Below are positions 1 to 7,880 of a stretch of 64,000 bases of DNA, piece after piece. The DNA comes from Caballeronia sp. dw_19 (lineage in GTDB: Bacteria > Pseudomonadota > Gammaproteobacteria > Burkholderiales > Burkholderiaceae): the NCBI RefSeq assembly GCF_018449515.1, contig NZ_JAAVUQ010000025.1, positions 50,345-114,344 of the forward strand. Reading direction: 5' to 3'. The notes beneath the pieces are model-generated. The model did no database searches. It was not told where the DNA came from and saw nothing but the letters and a program-made list of their open reading frames with translations. Position numbers and translations under genes: made by a program. Numbering within the stretch: the first letter of the stretch is position 1; each line of letters starts with the position of its first letter.

Positions 1-774
1 GTCCTTCAGCCGGCGCGCCAGTTCGATAGTCTCGTCCAGCGTCACGCCGCCCGCGCTTTCGTCCACGCATGACGCTCGATACCACACCGGCATGGTGTCC
101 GGCACGGCTCGCCTGACCGCTTGCGCGGCGTCGAGTGCGAAGCGCGCGCGGTTCTCGAGAGTGCCGCCGTACCGGTCGGTCCTGCTATTTGATATCGGCG
201 ATAAAAACTCGTGCAGCAGATAGCCATGCGCACCGTGCACTTCGACAAAATCCAGACCCGCGCTAACGGCGCGTCGGGCACTTGCCGCAAACGACCCGAT
301 GATACGCGCGACTCCTGCCTCGTCGAGCGCGGCAGGAATCGGCCAGTCCTGCGCATGGGCAATCGCCGAAGGCGCGACCGTTTGCCAACCACGCGCAGGC
401 GATGCACTCGCGAGCGGTCCCGCCCCGTCCCACGGACTGGCCGAACTGCCCTTGCGCCCGGCATGCCCGATCTGCACGCCGACCGGGATGCCCTGCCCGT
501 GATAAAGCCCCGCCAGTTGCCGGAAGCCTTCGATCTGGCTGTCATCCCACAGCCCGAGACAACCTTCGCTGATGCGGCCGTCCCGCTCCACGGCGGTGGC
601 CTCGATCACCGCACCGCCCACGCCGCCGAGCGCAAAGCGCGCGTGATGCGCGAGATGCCACGCGTTCACTGCGCCTTCGACCGCACGGTACTGGCACATC
701 GGCGAAACGACAATGCGGTTGGAGAAGGTAATGCCCCGCGAACTGAACGGCGTGAACAAGCGGATCTCATGCAT
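1..774 (-). CDS. NADH:flavin oxidoreductase, old yellow enzyme family (3' end cut by window edge)
   Basis: Translation from the ATG at 774 gives 258 residues of an open frame that continues past position 1. It reads as an FMN-binding TIM-barrel ene-reductase: early SNRIVVSPMCQY, then QIGHAGRKGS, then the hallmark HGAHGYLLHEFLSPISNSR followed by DRYGG and LENR. These FMN/substrate-loop signatures place it in the YqjM-like branch of old yellow enzymes. The start lies 7 bases after the stop of the DapA-family gene at 782-1723, so the two are probably co-transcribed and translationally coupled. No clear Shine-Dalgarno is visible. The physiological substrate is unknown; related enzymes reduce activated C=C bonds with NAD(P)H. 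The family is confident; the C-terminus is missing. Confidence 0.85.
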   Translation of the reverse strand, partial: MHEIRLFTPFSSRGITFSNRIVVSPMCQYRAVEGAVNAWHLAHHARFALGGVGGAVIEATAVERDGRISEGCLGLWDDSQIEGFRQLAGLYHGQGIPVGVQIGHAGRKGSSASPWDGAGPLASASPARGWQTVAPSAIAHAQDWPIPAALDEAGVARIIGSFAASARRAVSAGLDFVEVHGAHGYLLHEFLSPISNSRTDRYGGTLENRARFALDAAQAVRRAVPDTMPVWYRASCVDESAGGVTLDETIELARRLKD

Positions 775-781
775 CGCCGGC

Positions 782-1723
782 TCAGGCTTTTTGCGCAGCG
801 CATCGCGCGACATAGGCATTGAGGTCGTCGATGATCGAGACAATCTTCGCGCGCCGTTCGATACCCTCGCCGCCCAGCGCCGTGAACTTTGTCAGCGGTG
901 GCCGTACGTCGCCGACCGGATAACCTTGCGATGCCGCCAGCGCCTTCGAATAGCACTGGTGCCCGTAGGTTGGATGGCCTTCCGCGATGATCCGGTCGAA
1001 GCTGGCAATCATCTTCTGGATAGTCTTGGCTTCCTCCAGCTCGCCCTCGACCAAGGCGTTCCAGAGCCGCGTGGAAGCCTCCGGGATGTAGTTCGCGTAC
1101 GGGTTCACGTAGCCGACCGCGCCGAGCAGGAAACTCTCCACGGGCCGCTCGCCCGCAAACACGTTCATCACGCCCTCGGTCGCCTCGATCACGTCGTAGA
1201 CGCGGCCGACATCCATGCTCGCTTCCTTGATGTAGCGGACGTTATCAAGTGCCCGCGTCAGGCGCGCCACCAGTTTCGCCGACATGTCGACGTTGGTCGT
1301 CACGGGGTTGTTGTAAAGCATGATCGGCAGCGACGTCGCCTCGGAGATCGCCCGGTAATACTCGAAGATCTCGTCGTCGGTGGGGGTGTAGTAATACGGC
1401 GGCGCGATCATGAAGCCGTCTACGCCCAGCGCTTCCGCTTCGCGGGTATAACGCACCGCGTTCGGCGTCGACGCGTTCATGGTGCCGACCAGCACGTCCA
1501 TCCGCCCGGCCACGTGCTTGACCGTAGCTTCTACATATTGAATGCGCTCCTCGTCGCTGATGGTCAAGAACTCGCCGGTCGTACCCAGGATGATCACGCC
1601 GGGAGAGCCCGCTTCTATTTGCCAGTCGAGGAAATGCCTGAGTGCGCCTTCATCGATCGACTTGCCGTCGGCGGTAAAGGGCGTCACGGTCACACCATAG
1701 CTGCCACGAAAAACTTTACTCAC
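782..1723 (-). CDS. DapA-family lyase/aldolase (dihydrodipicolinate synthase superfamily)
   Basis: A 313-residue protein of the usual DapA/N-acetylneuraminate lyase length. The substrate-binding GTTGEF loop is at residues 47-52, the catalytic-relay tyrosine is in YNNP (Y137) and the Schiff-base lysine is in IKEAS (K166). The family cleaves or condenses pyruvate-type keto acids; true DapA function is unlikely because the gene sits among catabolic genes with an old yellow enzyme directly downstream. Likely roles are a keto-deoxy-sugar-acid aldolase or a hydroxy-pyrroline-carboxylate deaminase. A palindrome at 1753-1767, just upstream, resembles two palindromes at the promoter of the 14697 operon, suggesting shared control. 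The start has the upstream sequence ACGGAGAAATACGTG, with GGAG suitably placed for ribosome binding. Confidence 0.85.
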   Translation of the reverse strand: MSKVFRGSYGVTVTPFTADGKSIDEGALRHFLDWQIEAGSPGVIILGTTGEFLTISDEERIQYVEATVKHVAGRMDVLVGTMNASTPNAVRYTREAEALGVDGFMIAPPYYYTPTDDEIFEYYRAISEATSLPIMLYNNPVTTNVDMSAKLVARLTRALDNVRYIKEASMDVGRVYDVIEATEGVMNVFAGERPVESFLLGAVGYVNPYANYIPEASTRLWNALVEGELEEAKTIQKMIASFDRIIAEGHPTYGHQCYSKALAASQGYPVGDVRPPLTKFTALGGEGIERRAKIVSIIDDLNAYVARCAAQKA

Positions 1724-2150
1724 GTATTTCTCCGTTAAATCATTGAACGCTTGAGCGCCACGCGCACATATTTTTCACATGAGATCAAAGCGGGTCTTTT
1801 TATCTCCAACCGCGTCCCTGATCGCCTCACGCCCTATTCTCGCCTTGAATTGGTAAGAATTGGCGCATCTATCTCATGGCTTTATGCCAATTTCGCGAAA
1901 ATTTCACAAAATTCCAATATTGAATTTTGTTCACATGGCGTCTGAATGTTAGCATGGCGCACGTTTTGTCACAAAGCGTCTACGTCAAAAAGTTGTTCCG
2001 ATGTAGTGCGCTGTGGCGACCGCGAGACGTGAAAACCACGTGGTCAGGCGGCACGATTCAGGAAAATCTTCGCAACCTTCGCAACGGCTGCGAAGAAACT
2101 GATTCGTACTGCAAACTTTCAGAAGCATCAATTCAGGGGAGTTGAGTGGC
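1724..2150. other. Divergent intergenic region between DapA-like gene and porin
   Basis: 427 bases without a convincing gene. It must hold the promoter of the minus-strand DapA-like gene and the plus-strand porin promoter and leader. Visible structure: the palindrome at 1753-1767; an inverted repeat ACGTG-aaaac-CACGT at 2027-2041; and a hairpin CTTCGCA-acggc-TGCGAAG at 2077-2095 in what would be the porin 5' leader. Short open frames here have no recognisable composition or ribosome sites. Confidence 0.5.
1753..1767. promoter_or_regulatory. Candidate operator, palindrome GAGCG-ccacg-CGCAC
   Basis: Imperfect 15-bp palindrome 30 bases upstream of the DapA-like gene. It matches the perfect palindrome at 14721-14735 in 12 of 15 positions and shares the half site CGCAC with the site at 14835-14849. 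The repeated motif at promoters of functionally related genes suggests an operator for one regulator. The regulator itself is not identified here. Confidence 0.4.
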
Positions 2151-3281
2151 ATGAGAACTATCAGGCGGATCGCAGCGCTTGTGGGCGTTGCAGCAACGGG
2201 TTTGGCTCACGCACAGAGCAGCGTCACGTTGTATGGCGTGATCGACGTGGGTCCCACGTACGTCAGCAATGAAGGCGGCGCGCATAACATCAAGATGGAC
2301 GACTCGATTGCCTCGGGGGACCGTTGGGGCCTGAAGGGAACGGAGGATCTCGGCGGCGGGCTCAAGGCGATCTTCACCCTTGAAAATGGCTTCGATGCGT
2401 TGAACGGCCAATTTCGTCAAGGAGGTCGCGAATTCGGCCGGCAGTCATGGGTAGGCCTGCAGAACGAGTATGCGGCCATCACTATCGGCCGCCAGTACGA
2501 CTTGATCTACGACTACACCGCCAACTATGCAATGAGTGCGTGGGCCAGCGGTTATGCCACGCATCAGGGCGATCTGGACCGCATGGGCTGGGAGCGCCTG
2601 GACAATGTCGTCAAGATCAAGAGCGCCGATTTCCACGGGCTTCAGGGTGGCGCGATGTATTCGTTCGGCAATGTGGCTGGCAGCCTTCACCAGCAAAGCG
2701 CATGGTCCGCGGGCGGGCAGTACAACCACGGCGCCTTCTCGGCCGGTGCGGTCTATTTGCGCATGAACAACCCGTATGGGTCGAACGCGATCGATCCCTA
2801 CGCCTCCATGGGCGTCTCCAGTTTCCTGGGCCAGACCACGGCGACACGTAACCCTCAAACCGGGCAGGTCACCGACCTGTTCGCGAGCACGCCCCTGCAG
2901 ATCGACAGTCAGAGCGTGCTGACGCTTGGCGCAAGCTACGTCATGTCGAACGTCACCTACGGGGTGGCGTACTCGGATGTCTGGTTCAAGGGCTTTGGCC
3001 GCACGTCGGCCCTGCGCACCTACGATACCGGCGCGTCGTGGCAGATCACGCCGTCCTTCAATGCGGCAGCGGGTTACTTCTACTCGACCTTCGAAGGACA
3101 TCACTACAACGAAGCCAGCCTCGGGTTTGACTACGCGTTCACGAAGCGCACCGACGTCTACCTGCAAAGCTCTTACCTGCGGGCGTCGTCCGGTGTGGAT
3201 GCAGTCCAGGGCTTCCTGTTCACACCGTCAACCACCAGCACGCAGACCAGCGTGCGGATTGGCCTGCGTCACCGCTTCTGA
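2151..3281 (+). CDS. General trimeric porin, Burkholderia OmpC-like
   Basis: A 376-residue outer-membrane porin. Signal peptide approximately residues 1-20 ending in AHAQ, then the mature start SSVTLYGVIDVG typical of beta-proteobacterial porins. The protein is rich in alternating beta-strand sequence, carries the WGLKGTEDLGGGLKAIF and GRQSWVGL signatures, and ends in an aromatic residue (RHRF), the outer-membrane insertion signal. I chose the ATG at 2151 because GGGGAG lies 9 bases upstream; an in-frame TTG at 2142 would only add three residues. It lies between catabolic operons of opposite strand and probably admits their substrates, an inference from context. A strong hairpin follows the stop codon. 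Confidence 0.93.
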   Translation: MRTIRRIAALVGVAATGLAHAQSSVTLYGVIDVGPTYVSNEGGAHNIKMDDSIASGDRWGLKGTEDLGGGLKAIFTLENGFDALNGQFRQGGREFGRQSWVGLQNEYAAITIGRQYDLIYDYTANYAMSAWASGYATHQGDLDRMGWERLDNVVKIKSADFHGLQGGAMYSFGNVAGSLHQQSAWSAGGQYNHGAFSAGAVYLRMNNPYGSNAIDPYASMGVSSFLGQTTATRNPQTGQVTDLFASTPLQIDSQSVLTLGASYVMSNVTYGVAYSDVWFKGFGRTSALRTYDTGASWQITPSFNAAAGYFYSTFEGHHYNEASLGFDYAFTKRTDVYLQSSYLRASSGVDAVQGFLFTPSTTSTQTSVRIGLRHRF

Positions 3282-3291
3282 TGAATGAGCG

Positions 3292-3315
3292 CCGCACGAC
3301 CTCCGGGTCGTGCGG
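3292..3315. terminator. Hairpin between convergent genes, possible terminator
   Basis: Perfect 10-bp inverted repeat CCGCACGACC / GGTCGTGCGG with a 4-base loop, just after the porin stop and downstream of the convergent flavoenzyme gene. No T-run follows on either strand, so it may be a transcript-end stabiliser rather than a rho-independent terminator. Confidence 0.5.
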
Positions 3316-3358
3316 TGGCGCGTTGATTTCAACGCCGATTTTCTGGTATCGCCCGCGC

Positions 3359-4549
3359 TCACTGCGCGGTGAGCACCCGCAGTTCTTCCGCCTGAAACCG
3401 CATGGGCGAATACGGTCGCATGTCTATGCCGGGGTCACGGCCGGTCATCAAGTCTGCTACCAGGCGCGCGGTCAGCGGCCCGAGCGTATAGCCGGCATCA
3501 CCGGGAATGGCGGCATGCAATCCGGGGATTCCAGGCATCTCTCCCAGCACGCCGCGCCCATCGACTTTCGAATTCAAGCCGGCCCATGTCCGGATGATGT
3601 GCAGCGACGCGAGCGCCGGCACCATGAACTGCGCCAGCGATACATTACCGATCATGCTCGCGGGATCGACAACAGGATAATCAGCGCCTGCCGCGAGCTT
3701 CGCCGGCCATCCGCCGCCAATCACGACCTGCCCCGTCGATAGCTGCTTGAGTGTGATGGACCGCTCGGCATGCTGCACGAGATGCAGGATCAGCGGTGGC
3801 GCCGCCTCCGTGATATTCATGTGCAGCGGCTCGGGATCCACCGGCAGGAAGGTCCCTGCGCTGTCCATCAGCGCGCGCGCGCCGGGGCCGGCCGCGACTG
3901 CAACTTGGCCAGCATCGAGCGTGCCGAGCGACGTGGTCAGCGCGAAGCCCGAATCGGCAGGACGCAGTTGACCAACCTTGCATTGATCGACAATGGTCAC
4001 GCCCATGCGTACGGCCCACGCCCTGATCTGCGCGTTGCACTTGAGGGGATTCAGCTTGCCTTCATTCGCGCACAACTCAGCGCCGAACGCAGCGGGTCCA
4101 AGATACGGTGCAATGCGCTCCAGGTCGGCGCGCTCGAGAAGTTCGACGGAAAGACCCAGTTCCCGTTCACGGCGGCTTTTAGCCACGAGAAAATCGAACT
4201 GTTCGGGCGTCTCGGCGACCATCAATCCGCCCGACACCTTCATTTCGAAATCCGCGTTAATGGCGCGTTCGAATTCGCGCCAGTACTCGACCGCTTTCGG
4301 ATAGAGCGGCAACTGCTGTTCAAAACTGGCCACGCGCTCCGGAAAGAGCCGCATGAAACGGCTCTGCATCTGCACGTGAAGACTGCCCGCGTTTGCTGTC
4401 GAAGCCGCAGAGCCGCCGGCATCGAGGAGCATGACGTCCCGTCCCTGCTGCGCCAGAAAACCCGCCAGGCACAATCCAACAATTCCCGCCCCGATTATCG
4501 CGACGTCGGTCTGCCGACGCGGTAGCGTACCCCTCGTGGGACCGCTCAT
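3359..4549 (-). CDS. FAD-dependent DAO-family oxidoreductase, beta-subunit-like of opine/hydroxyproline oxidase
   Basis: 396 residues with an N-terminal Rossmann FAD motif (IIGAGIVG, about residues 19-26), an acidic residue closing the second strand (LLDAGG) and the DAO-family fold through to a C-terminal GDAGYTLGPLTARLVADL. It overlaps the upstream gene by four bases (ATGA), so the two are translated together. That partner combines a 2Fe-2S domain, FAD/NAD domain and BFD-like domain. This pairing is the arrangement of opine oxidases (OoxA/OoxB), hydrogen cyanide synthase (HcnABC) and hydroxyproline dehydrogenase (LhpBEF). Here it probably oxidises the C-N bond of a secondary or primary amine on an amino-acid-like substrate; the substrate is not deducible from sequence alone. 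It is the last gene of the minus-strand operon. Confidence 0.85.
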   Translation of the reverse strand: MSGPTRGTLPRRQTDVAIIGAGIVGLCLAGFLAQQGRDVMLLDAGGSAASTANAGSLHVQMQSRFMRLFPERVASFEQQLPLYPKAVEYWREFERAINADFEMKVSGGLMVAETPEQFDFLVAKSRRERELGLSVELLERADLERIAPYLGPAAFGAELCANEGKLNPLKCNAQIRAWAVRMGVTIVDQCKVGQLRPADSGFALTTSLGTLDAGQVAVAAGPGARALMDSAGTFLPVDPEPLHMNITEAAPPLILHLVQHAERSITLKQLSTGQVVIGGGWPAKLAAGADYPVVDPASMIGNVSLAQFMVPALASLHIIRTWAGLNSKVDGRGVLGEMPGIPGLHAAIPGDAGYTLGPLTARLVADLMTGRDPGIDMRPYSPMRFQAEELRVLTAQ

Positions 4550-6264
4550 GAATCGCTGCCGTGGCCGGCCAGCTCCGCGATCGATACCGGCTTGACCGGG
4601 ACGCGCGGGGCGAAGCCGGACATCTCGTCGCGCGAACGGCCGAAGCGTTCGCAGACGATCTCGTCGAGAACAGGCGCGCAGTAGCGCCCCTGGCAGCGTC
4701 CCATGCCGATCCGCGTACGCCGCTTGATCGCGCCGACCGTGCTCAGGCCCTCATCGAGCGCTGCATCCAGCTCGCCGAACGTGACTTCCTCGCATCGGCA
4801 GATAACGGTGTCGCCGCAGCGTTCCTTCGGCGCATTCAGCGGACTTGCATAGACAGCCCAGAGCGCTTGCTGGAAGCGGCGCTGTTTAGCCAGTTCGGCG
4901 GCCGCGCGATCGCGCTCGCCGGTCAGTGATCCGCCAAGCGTATGGCCCAGCGACGCGGCAACAGCCGCGCCCACGACCGACCCTTCCGCGAGCGCCGCTT
5001 TCGCTCCGCCCAGCCCTGTGCAATCGCCCAGCGCGTAGACGCCCGCGACGCTGGTCAGGCCGGTGTCATCGCGGCGTGTCGCAAGCTGCCGCCGATGGGT
5101 ATCGAAGTCATGTGTGCAACCTAGCGCACGCAGCAGTTCGTTGGCCGGCTCAAAGCCGTAGCCGAGGCACACGACATCGACGTCAATACGCTTCGCATGC
5201 TTCTCCCCCGACACATGTGCAAGGGTGACCGAAAGCCCGGATCCGTTTTTCTCTATGGCCTCGATCACGGTGTCATTGATGATGCGCACGCCATTGCGCT
5301 TTGTCATCCGGCTATAGCCGATACCCTCGGCAACGAGCCCGGGAGCGGCGAGACTCATCGTGACGAGCGAGCCTAATGCAGCCAGCCCGGGACGCGGCGC
5401 CGCTTCGACCACAGCCGCGACGTTGGCGCCGCCGCTCAACAGTTCGGCCGCAAGCTGCAAGTTGAGTGGTCCATTGCCCGCGATCAGGACTCGCTTGGCC
5501 GGCAAGCGCCGGGACGTGCGCCACAGCGTTTGCGCGGCGCCCGTCGTCATCACCCCAGGCAGTGTCCAGCCCGGCACCTGCCAGCCGCGCTCATACGCGC
5601 CTGTCGCGACTATGCACGCCGCGGGCCGGAAGCGGATCGACCGTCCGCGTACCGTCGCGATGAATTCCTTCGGCTCGAATGCGCCCCAGACCAACGCGTC
5701 GTGGATGATCTCCACGCCCGCCTTGCGCGCGGCTTCGATCAGCGCGGCACCTCGGCGATGCTGCGCATCAGGAGGCGCGACCCCTTGCTCCGGGACCGAC
5801 ACCCCCAACTGCTTGTAGTACTGGCCGCCGGCCTGACTGCGTTCGTCGAGCACGGTGACCTTCGCGCCGGCCCGCTGCGCAAAGAGCGCGGCGGACAATC
5901 CACCCGGCCCCGCGCCGATCACGAGCAACTCCGGTTCGCGCACTTCAGGTTCGGGCGCGGCAACGTAACTGCCTGAACCTGAACCCGACGCCGTCACCGG
6001 CGGCAATGGACGCGCATGCGCGCCGCGTTGGACGGTGATCGGCTTCTCGATCTTCGTCATGCATGCACGTCGATTCGCCACGCCGTCTATTTCGACGAGG
6101 CAGTCCTGGCAGACACCCATCCCGCAGAACACGCCGCGCGGCTGACCCGAGACGGTAGTTCGGAATTGCTGCACACCATGCGCAATGAGCGTTGCCGCCA
6201 GTGTTTCACCGGGCCTGGCGTGCAGCGTCTCGCCGTCGAACTGAATAGGAATGGTGTGGGTCAT
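4546..6264 (-). CDS. 2Fe-2S / FAD-NAD / BFD-like fusion, alpha subunit of opine/hydroxyproline oxidase type
   Basis: 572 residues in three parts. Residues 1-75 are a 2Fe-2S module with cysteines 47, 52, 55 and 68 (CGMGVCQDC). From about residue 112 a pyridine-nucleotide-disulphide-type flavoprotein domain begins with VIGAGPGGLSAALFAQRAG, a second nucleotide motif (VLIAGNGPLNLQLA) and GDCTG near the FAD ribityl site. The C-terminal region holds a BFD-like iron-sulphur module (CRCEEVTFGELDAAL, then RCQGRYC). In Pseudomonas LhpE and LhpF the small Fe-S subunit and the flavoprotein are separate; here they are one chain. It most likely forms an electron-transferring dehydrogenase with the gene product at 3359-4549 (ATGA overlap). 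Confidence 0.86.
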   Translation of the reverse strand: MTHTIPIQFDGETLHARPGETLAATLIAHGVQQFRTTVSGQPRGVFCGMGVCQDCLVEIDGVANRRACMTKIEKPITVQRGAHARPLPPVTASGSGSGSYVAAPEPEVREPELLVIGAGPGGLSAALFAQRAGAKVTVLDERSQAGGQYYKQLGVSVPEQGVAPPDAQHRRGAALIEAARKAGVEIIHDALVWGAFEPKEFIATVRGRSIRFRPAACIVATGAYERGWQVPGWTLPGVMTTGAAQTLWRTSRRLPAKRVLIAGNGPLNLQLAAELLSGGANVAAVVEAAPRPGLAALGSLVTMSLAAPGLVAEGIGYSRMTKRNGVRIINDTVIEAIEKNGSGLSVTLAHVSGEKHAKRIDVDVVCLGYGFEPANELLRALGCTHDFDTHRRQLATRRDDTGLTSVAGVYALGDCTGLGGAKAALAEGSVVGAAVAASLGHTLGGSLTGERDRAAAELAKQRRFQQALWAVYASPLNAPKERCGDTVICRCEEVTFGELDAALDEGLSTVGAIKRRTRIGMGRCQGRYCAPVLDEIVCERFGRSRDEMSGFAPRVPVKPVSIAELAGHGSDS

Positions 6265-6310
6265 GGTCGATCAGTGCGTGCATCAGGAAGCGTAAAACAA
6301 ACGGTCCGCC

Positions 6311-7036
6311 TCAAAGCGACGGCTCCAGCCGGGTGTTCAAGACAAGTTCGGCCACGGTCGCATTGTTCGGTAGCGACAGCAAGAAAGCGATCGTATCAGC
6401 GACAGTTTCCGGACGCAGCCGATCAGCGACCGGACTCGCGCTGGCAAAGTGCGCGATCAGTTCCGTGTCCACCGCGCCCGGACACAGCGCGGTCGCGCGC
6501 ACGCCACTCTCCCAGCCGTCGAAGCGCGCCGCGTGCGTGAGCGCCATCACGGCATGCTTCGTCATGGAGTAACCGATGGAATCCGTCGGCCGATACCGCT
6601 TGCCGTCAGTCGAGGCCACGTTGATCACCCGGCCGCGGCCGCCCATTCTCAATGCGGGCATCGCGGCGCGAATCGTACGGAACGGCCCCTTCACGTTGAC
6701 CTCCCACATCTGGTCGAGCGCGCTTTCATCGCCTTGTTCAAGCAGTATTTCGAGCAGGATACCGGCGTTGTTGATCAACGCGTCAATGCGCCCGAAGCGC
6801 GCCAGTGTCGCCGCGACCCACGCGGCTGGCGACGCGGCGTCGAACGCGTCGTAGTGCCCGATCAGCACGCGCGCCGTATCTGCCGCGAGCACCGGATCGA
6901 TCCTCGCGGGATCGCGCACGCCGAGCGACAGCGTGTAGCCGTCGTCGTAGAGACGCTTCGCGATCGCAGCACCGATGCCCCTGGAAGCACCCGACAACAT
7001 CACCACACCACGCTCTTCCCCGTTAGCGTAAATCAT
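6311..7036 (-). CDS. SDR-family NAD(P)-dependent dehydrogenase
   Basis: 241 residues, standard length for classical short-chain dehydrogenases. The cofactor motif GASRGIG is at residues 16-22, followed by NNAG, then catalytic serine (NVAST) and the YSMTK tetrad, with CPGAVDTEL after it. The start ATG overlaps the stop of the upstream SDR gene by one base (TGATG), indicating translational coupling. It is 46 bases from the next gene. Probably oxidises or reduces a hydroxyl/keto intermediate made by the flavoenzyme or lyase of this operon; the substrate is not determinable. Confidence 0.87.
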   Translation of the reverse strand: MIYANGEERGVVMLSGASRGIGAAIAKRLYDDGYTLSLGVRDPARIDPVLAADTARVLIGHYDAFDAASPAAWVAATLARFGRIDALINNAGILLEILLEQGDESALDQMWEVNVKGPFRTIRAAMPALRMGGRGRVINVASTDGKRYRPTDSIGYSMTKHAVMALTHAARFDGWESGVRATALCPGAVDTELIAHFASASPVADRLRPETVADTIAFLLSLPNNATVAELVLNTRLEPSL

Positions 7037-7818
7037 CAGAAAAGCCCTTGATAGACACCGCCGTCATTGACGATGTTCTGCGCTGTCATGAAGCCGTTCT
7101 GGGCGCTGCACAGGAACGCGATCAGGTCGCCGCATTCGGACGGGTCCGCGAAACGTCCTGCCGGGCAGTGGCTCAAACGGTCCGCGACGATAGCTTCATA
7201 GGTTGTATTGCCGCGTGCCGCATGGCCGTGCAGGTTCGTGATCAGCGCGTCGGTTTCGAAGAGCCCGGGGCACACGCTGTTGATCACCACGTTGTGCGGA
7301 ATCAGTTCGCGCGCCATGGCGGCAATCGCGCCGGCGAGCGCGAGCCGCGCTGCATGACTTGGCCCGAAACCGACTTGCGGGAACTTGATGAAGCTCACCG
7401 ACATGTTGACGATACGGCCAAAACCGCGCTCGCACATGCCGGGTACAACGGCACGAATGAGTTCGAGCGACGAAAAGAAATGCGCTTCCATCCAGCCGTC
7501 CCACGCCTCACGCGTGATCGTCCGGAAGTTATCCGGGACTTGGCGAATGCCGGGATTGGCAACCAGGATGTCCACGATGCCCGCCTGTTCGAGCACCTCG
7601 GCGCGTCCCGCGGCAGTGCCCAGATCAGCGCTGACGGTCGTTACTTTCACGCCAGTTTCGGCCGCGAGCTGGCGCGCAGCGGCTTGAAGTGTTTCCTGTG
7701 AGCGCGCGACCAGGGTCAGGTCCACGCCCTCCCGCGCGAGCGCACGCGCCGCCGCCAGTCCCAGGCCTTTGCTGCCGCCGCACACCACCGCGCGGCGGCC
7801 TCTAATACCTAAATCCAT
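7036..7818 (-). CDS. Atypical SDR-family protein lacking the Tyr-Lys catalytic pair
   Basis: 260 residues from the ATG at 7818, preceded by GGAGACATC. A longer upstream reading is possible but has no ribosome site and overlaps the previous gene. It has a Rossmann motif GGSKGLG and the conserved region RIVNMSVSFIKFP. Where YxxxK should be, the sequence is GPSHAARLAL, with Ser/His and Arg in place of Tyr and Lys. CPGLFETD and a GGVYQGLF end follow. This matches a known branch of SDR proteins (LSNALRA-type) whose chemistry is poorly defined. It could be a catalytically altered reductase or a partner of the canonical SDR encoded immediately downstream. Confidence 0.8.
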   Translation of the reverse strand: MDLGIRGRRAVVCGGSKGLGLAAARALAREGVDLTLVARSQETLQAAARQLAAETGVKVTTVSADLGTAAGRAEVLEQAGIVDILVANPGIRQVPDNFRTITREAWDGWMEAHFFSSLELIRAVVPGMCERGFGRIVNMSVSFIKFPQVGFGPSHAARLALAGAIAAMARELIPHNVVINSVCPGLFETDALITNLHGHAARGNTTYEAIVADRLSHCPAGRFADPSECGDLIAFLCSAQNGFMTAQNIVNDGGVYQGLF

Positions 7819-7880
7819 GATGTCTCCGCAGGCCGGCATACCGCATGCCGGCCCGATTATGGTTAGTCCAGCACTAGCCT

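Noticed and set aside
713..1738. Long plus-strand frame over the DapA-like gene
   Set aside because: It has basic, low-complexity composition and is the mirror of the real minus-strand DapA-family gene with full motifs.
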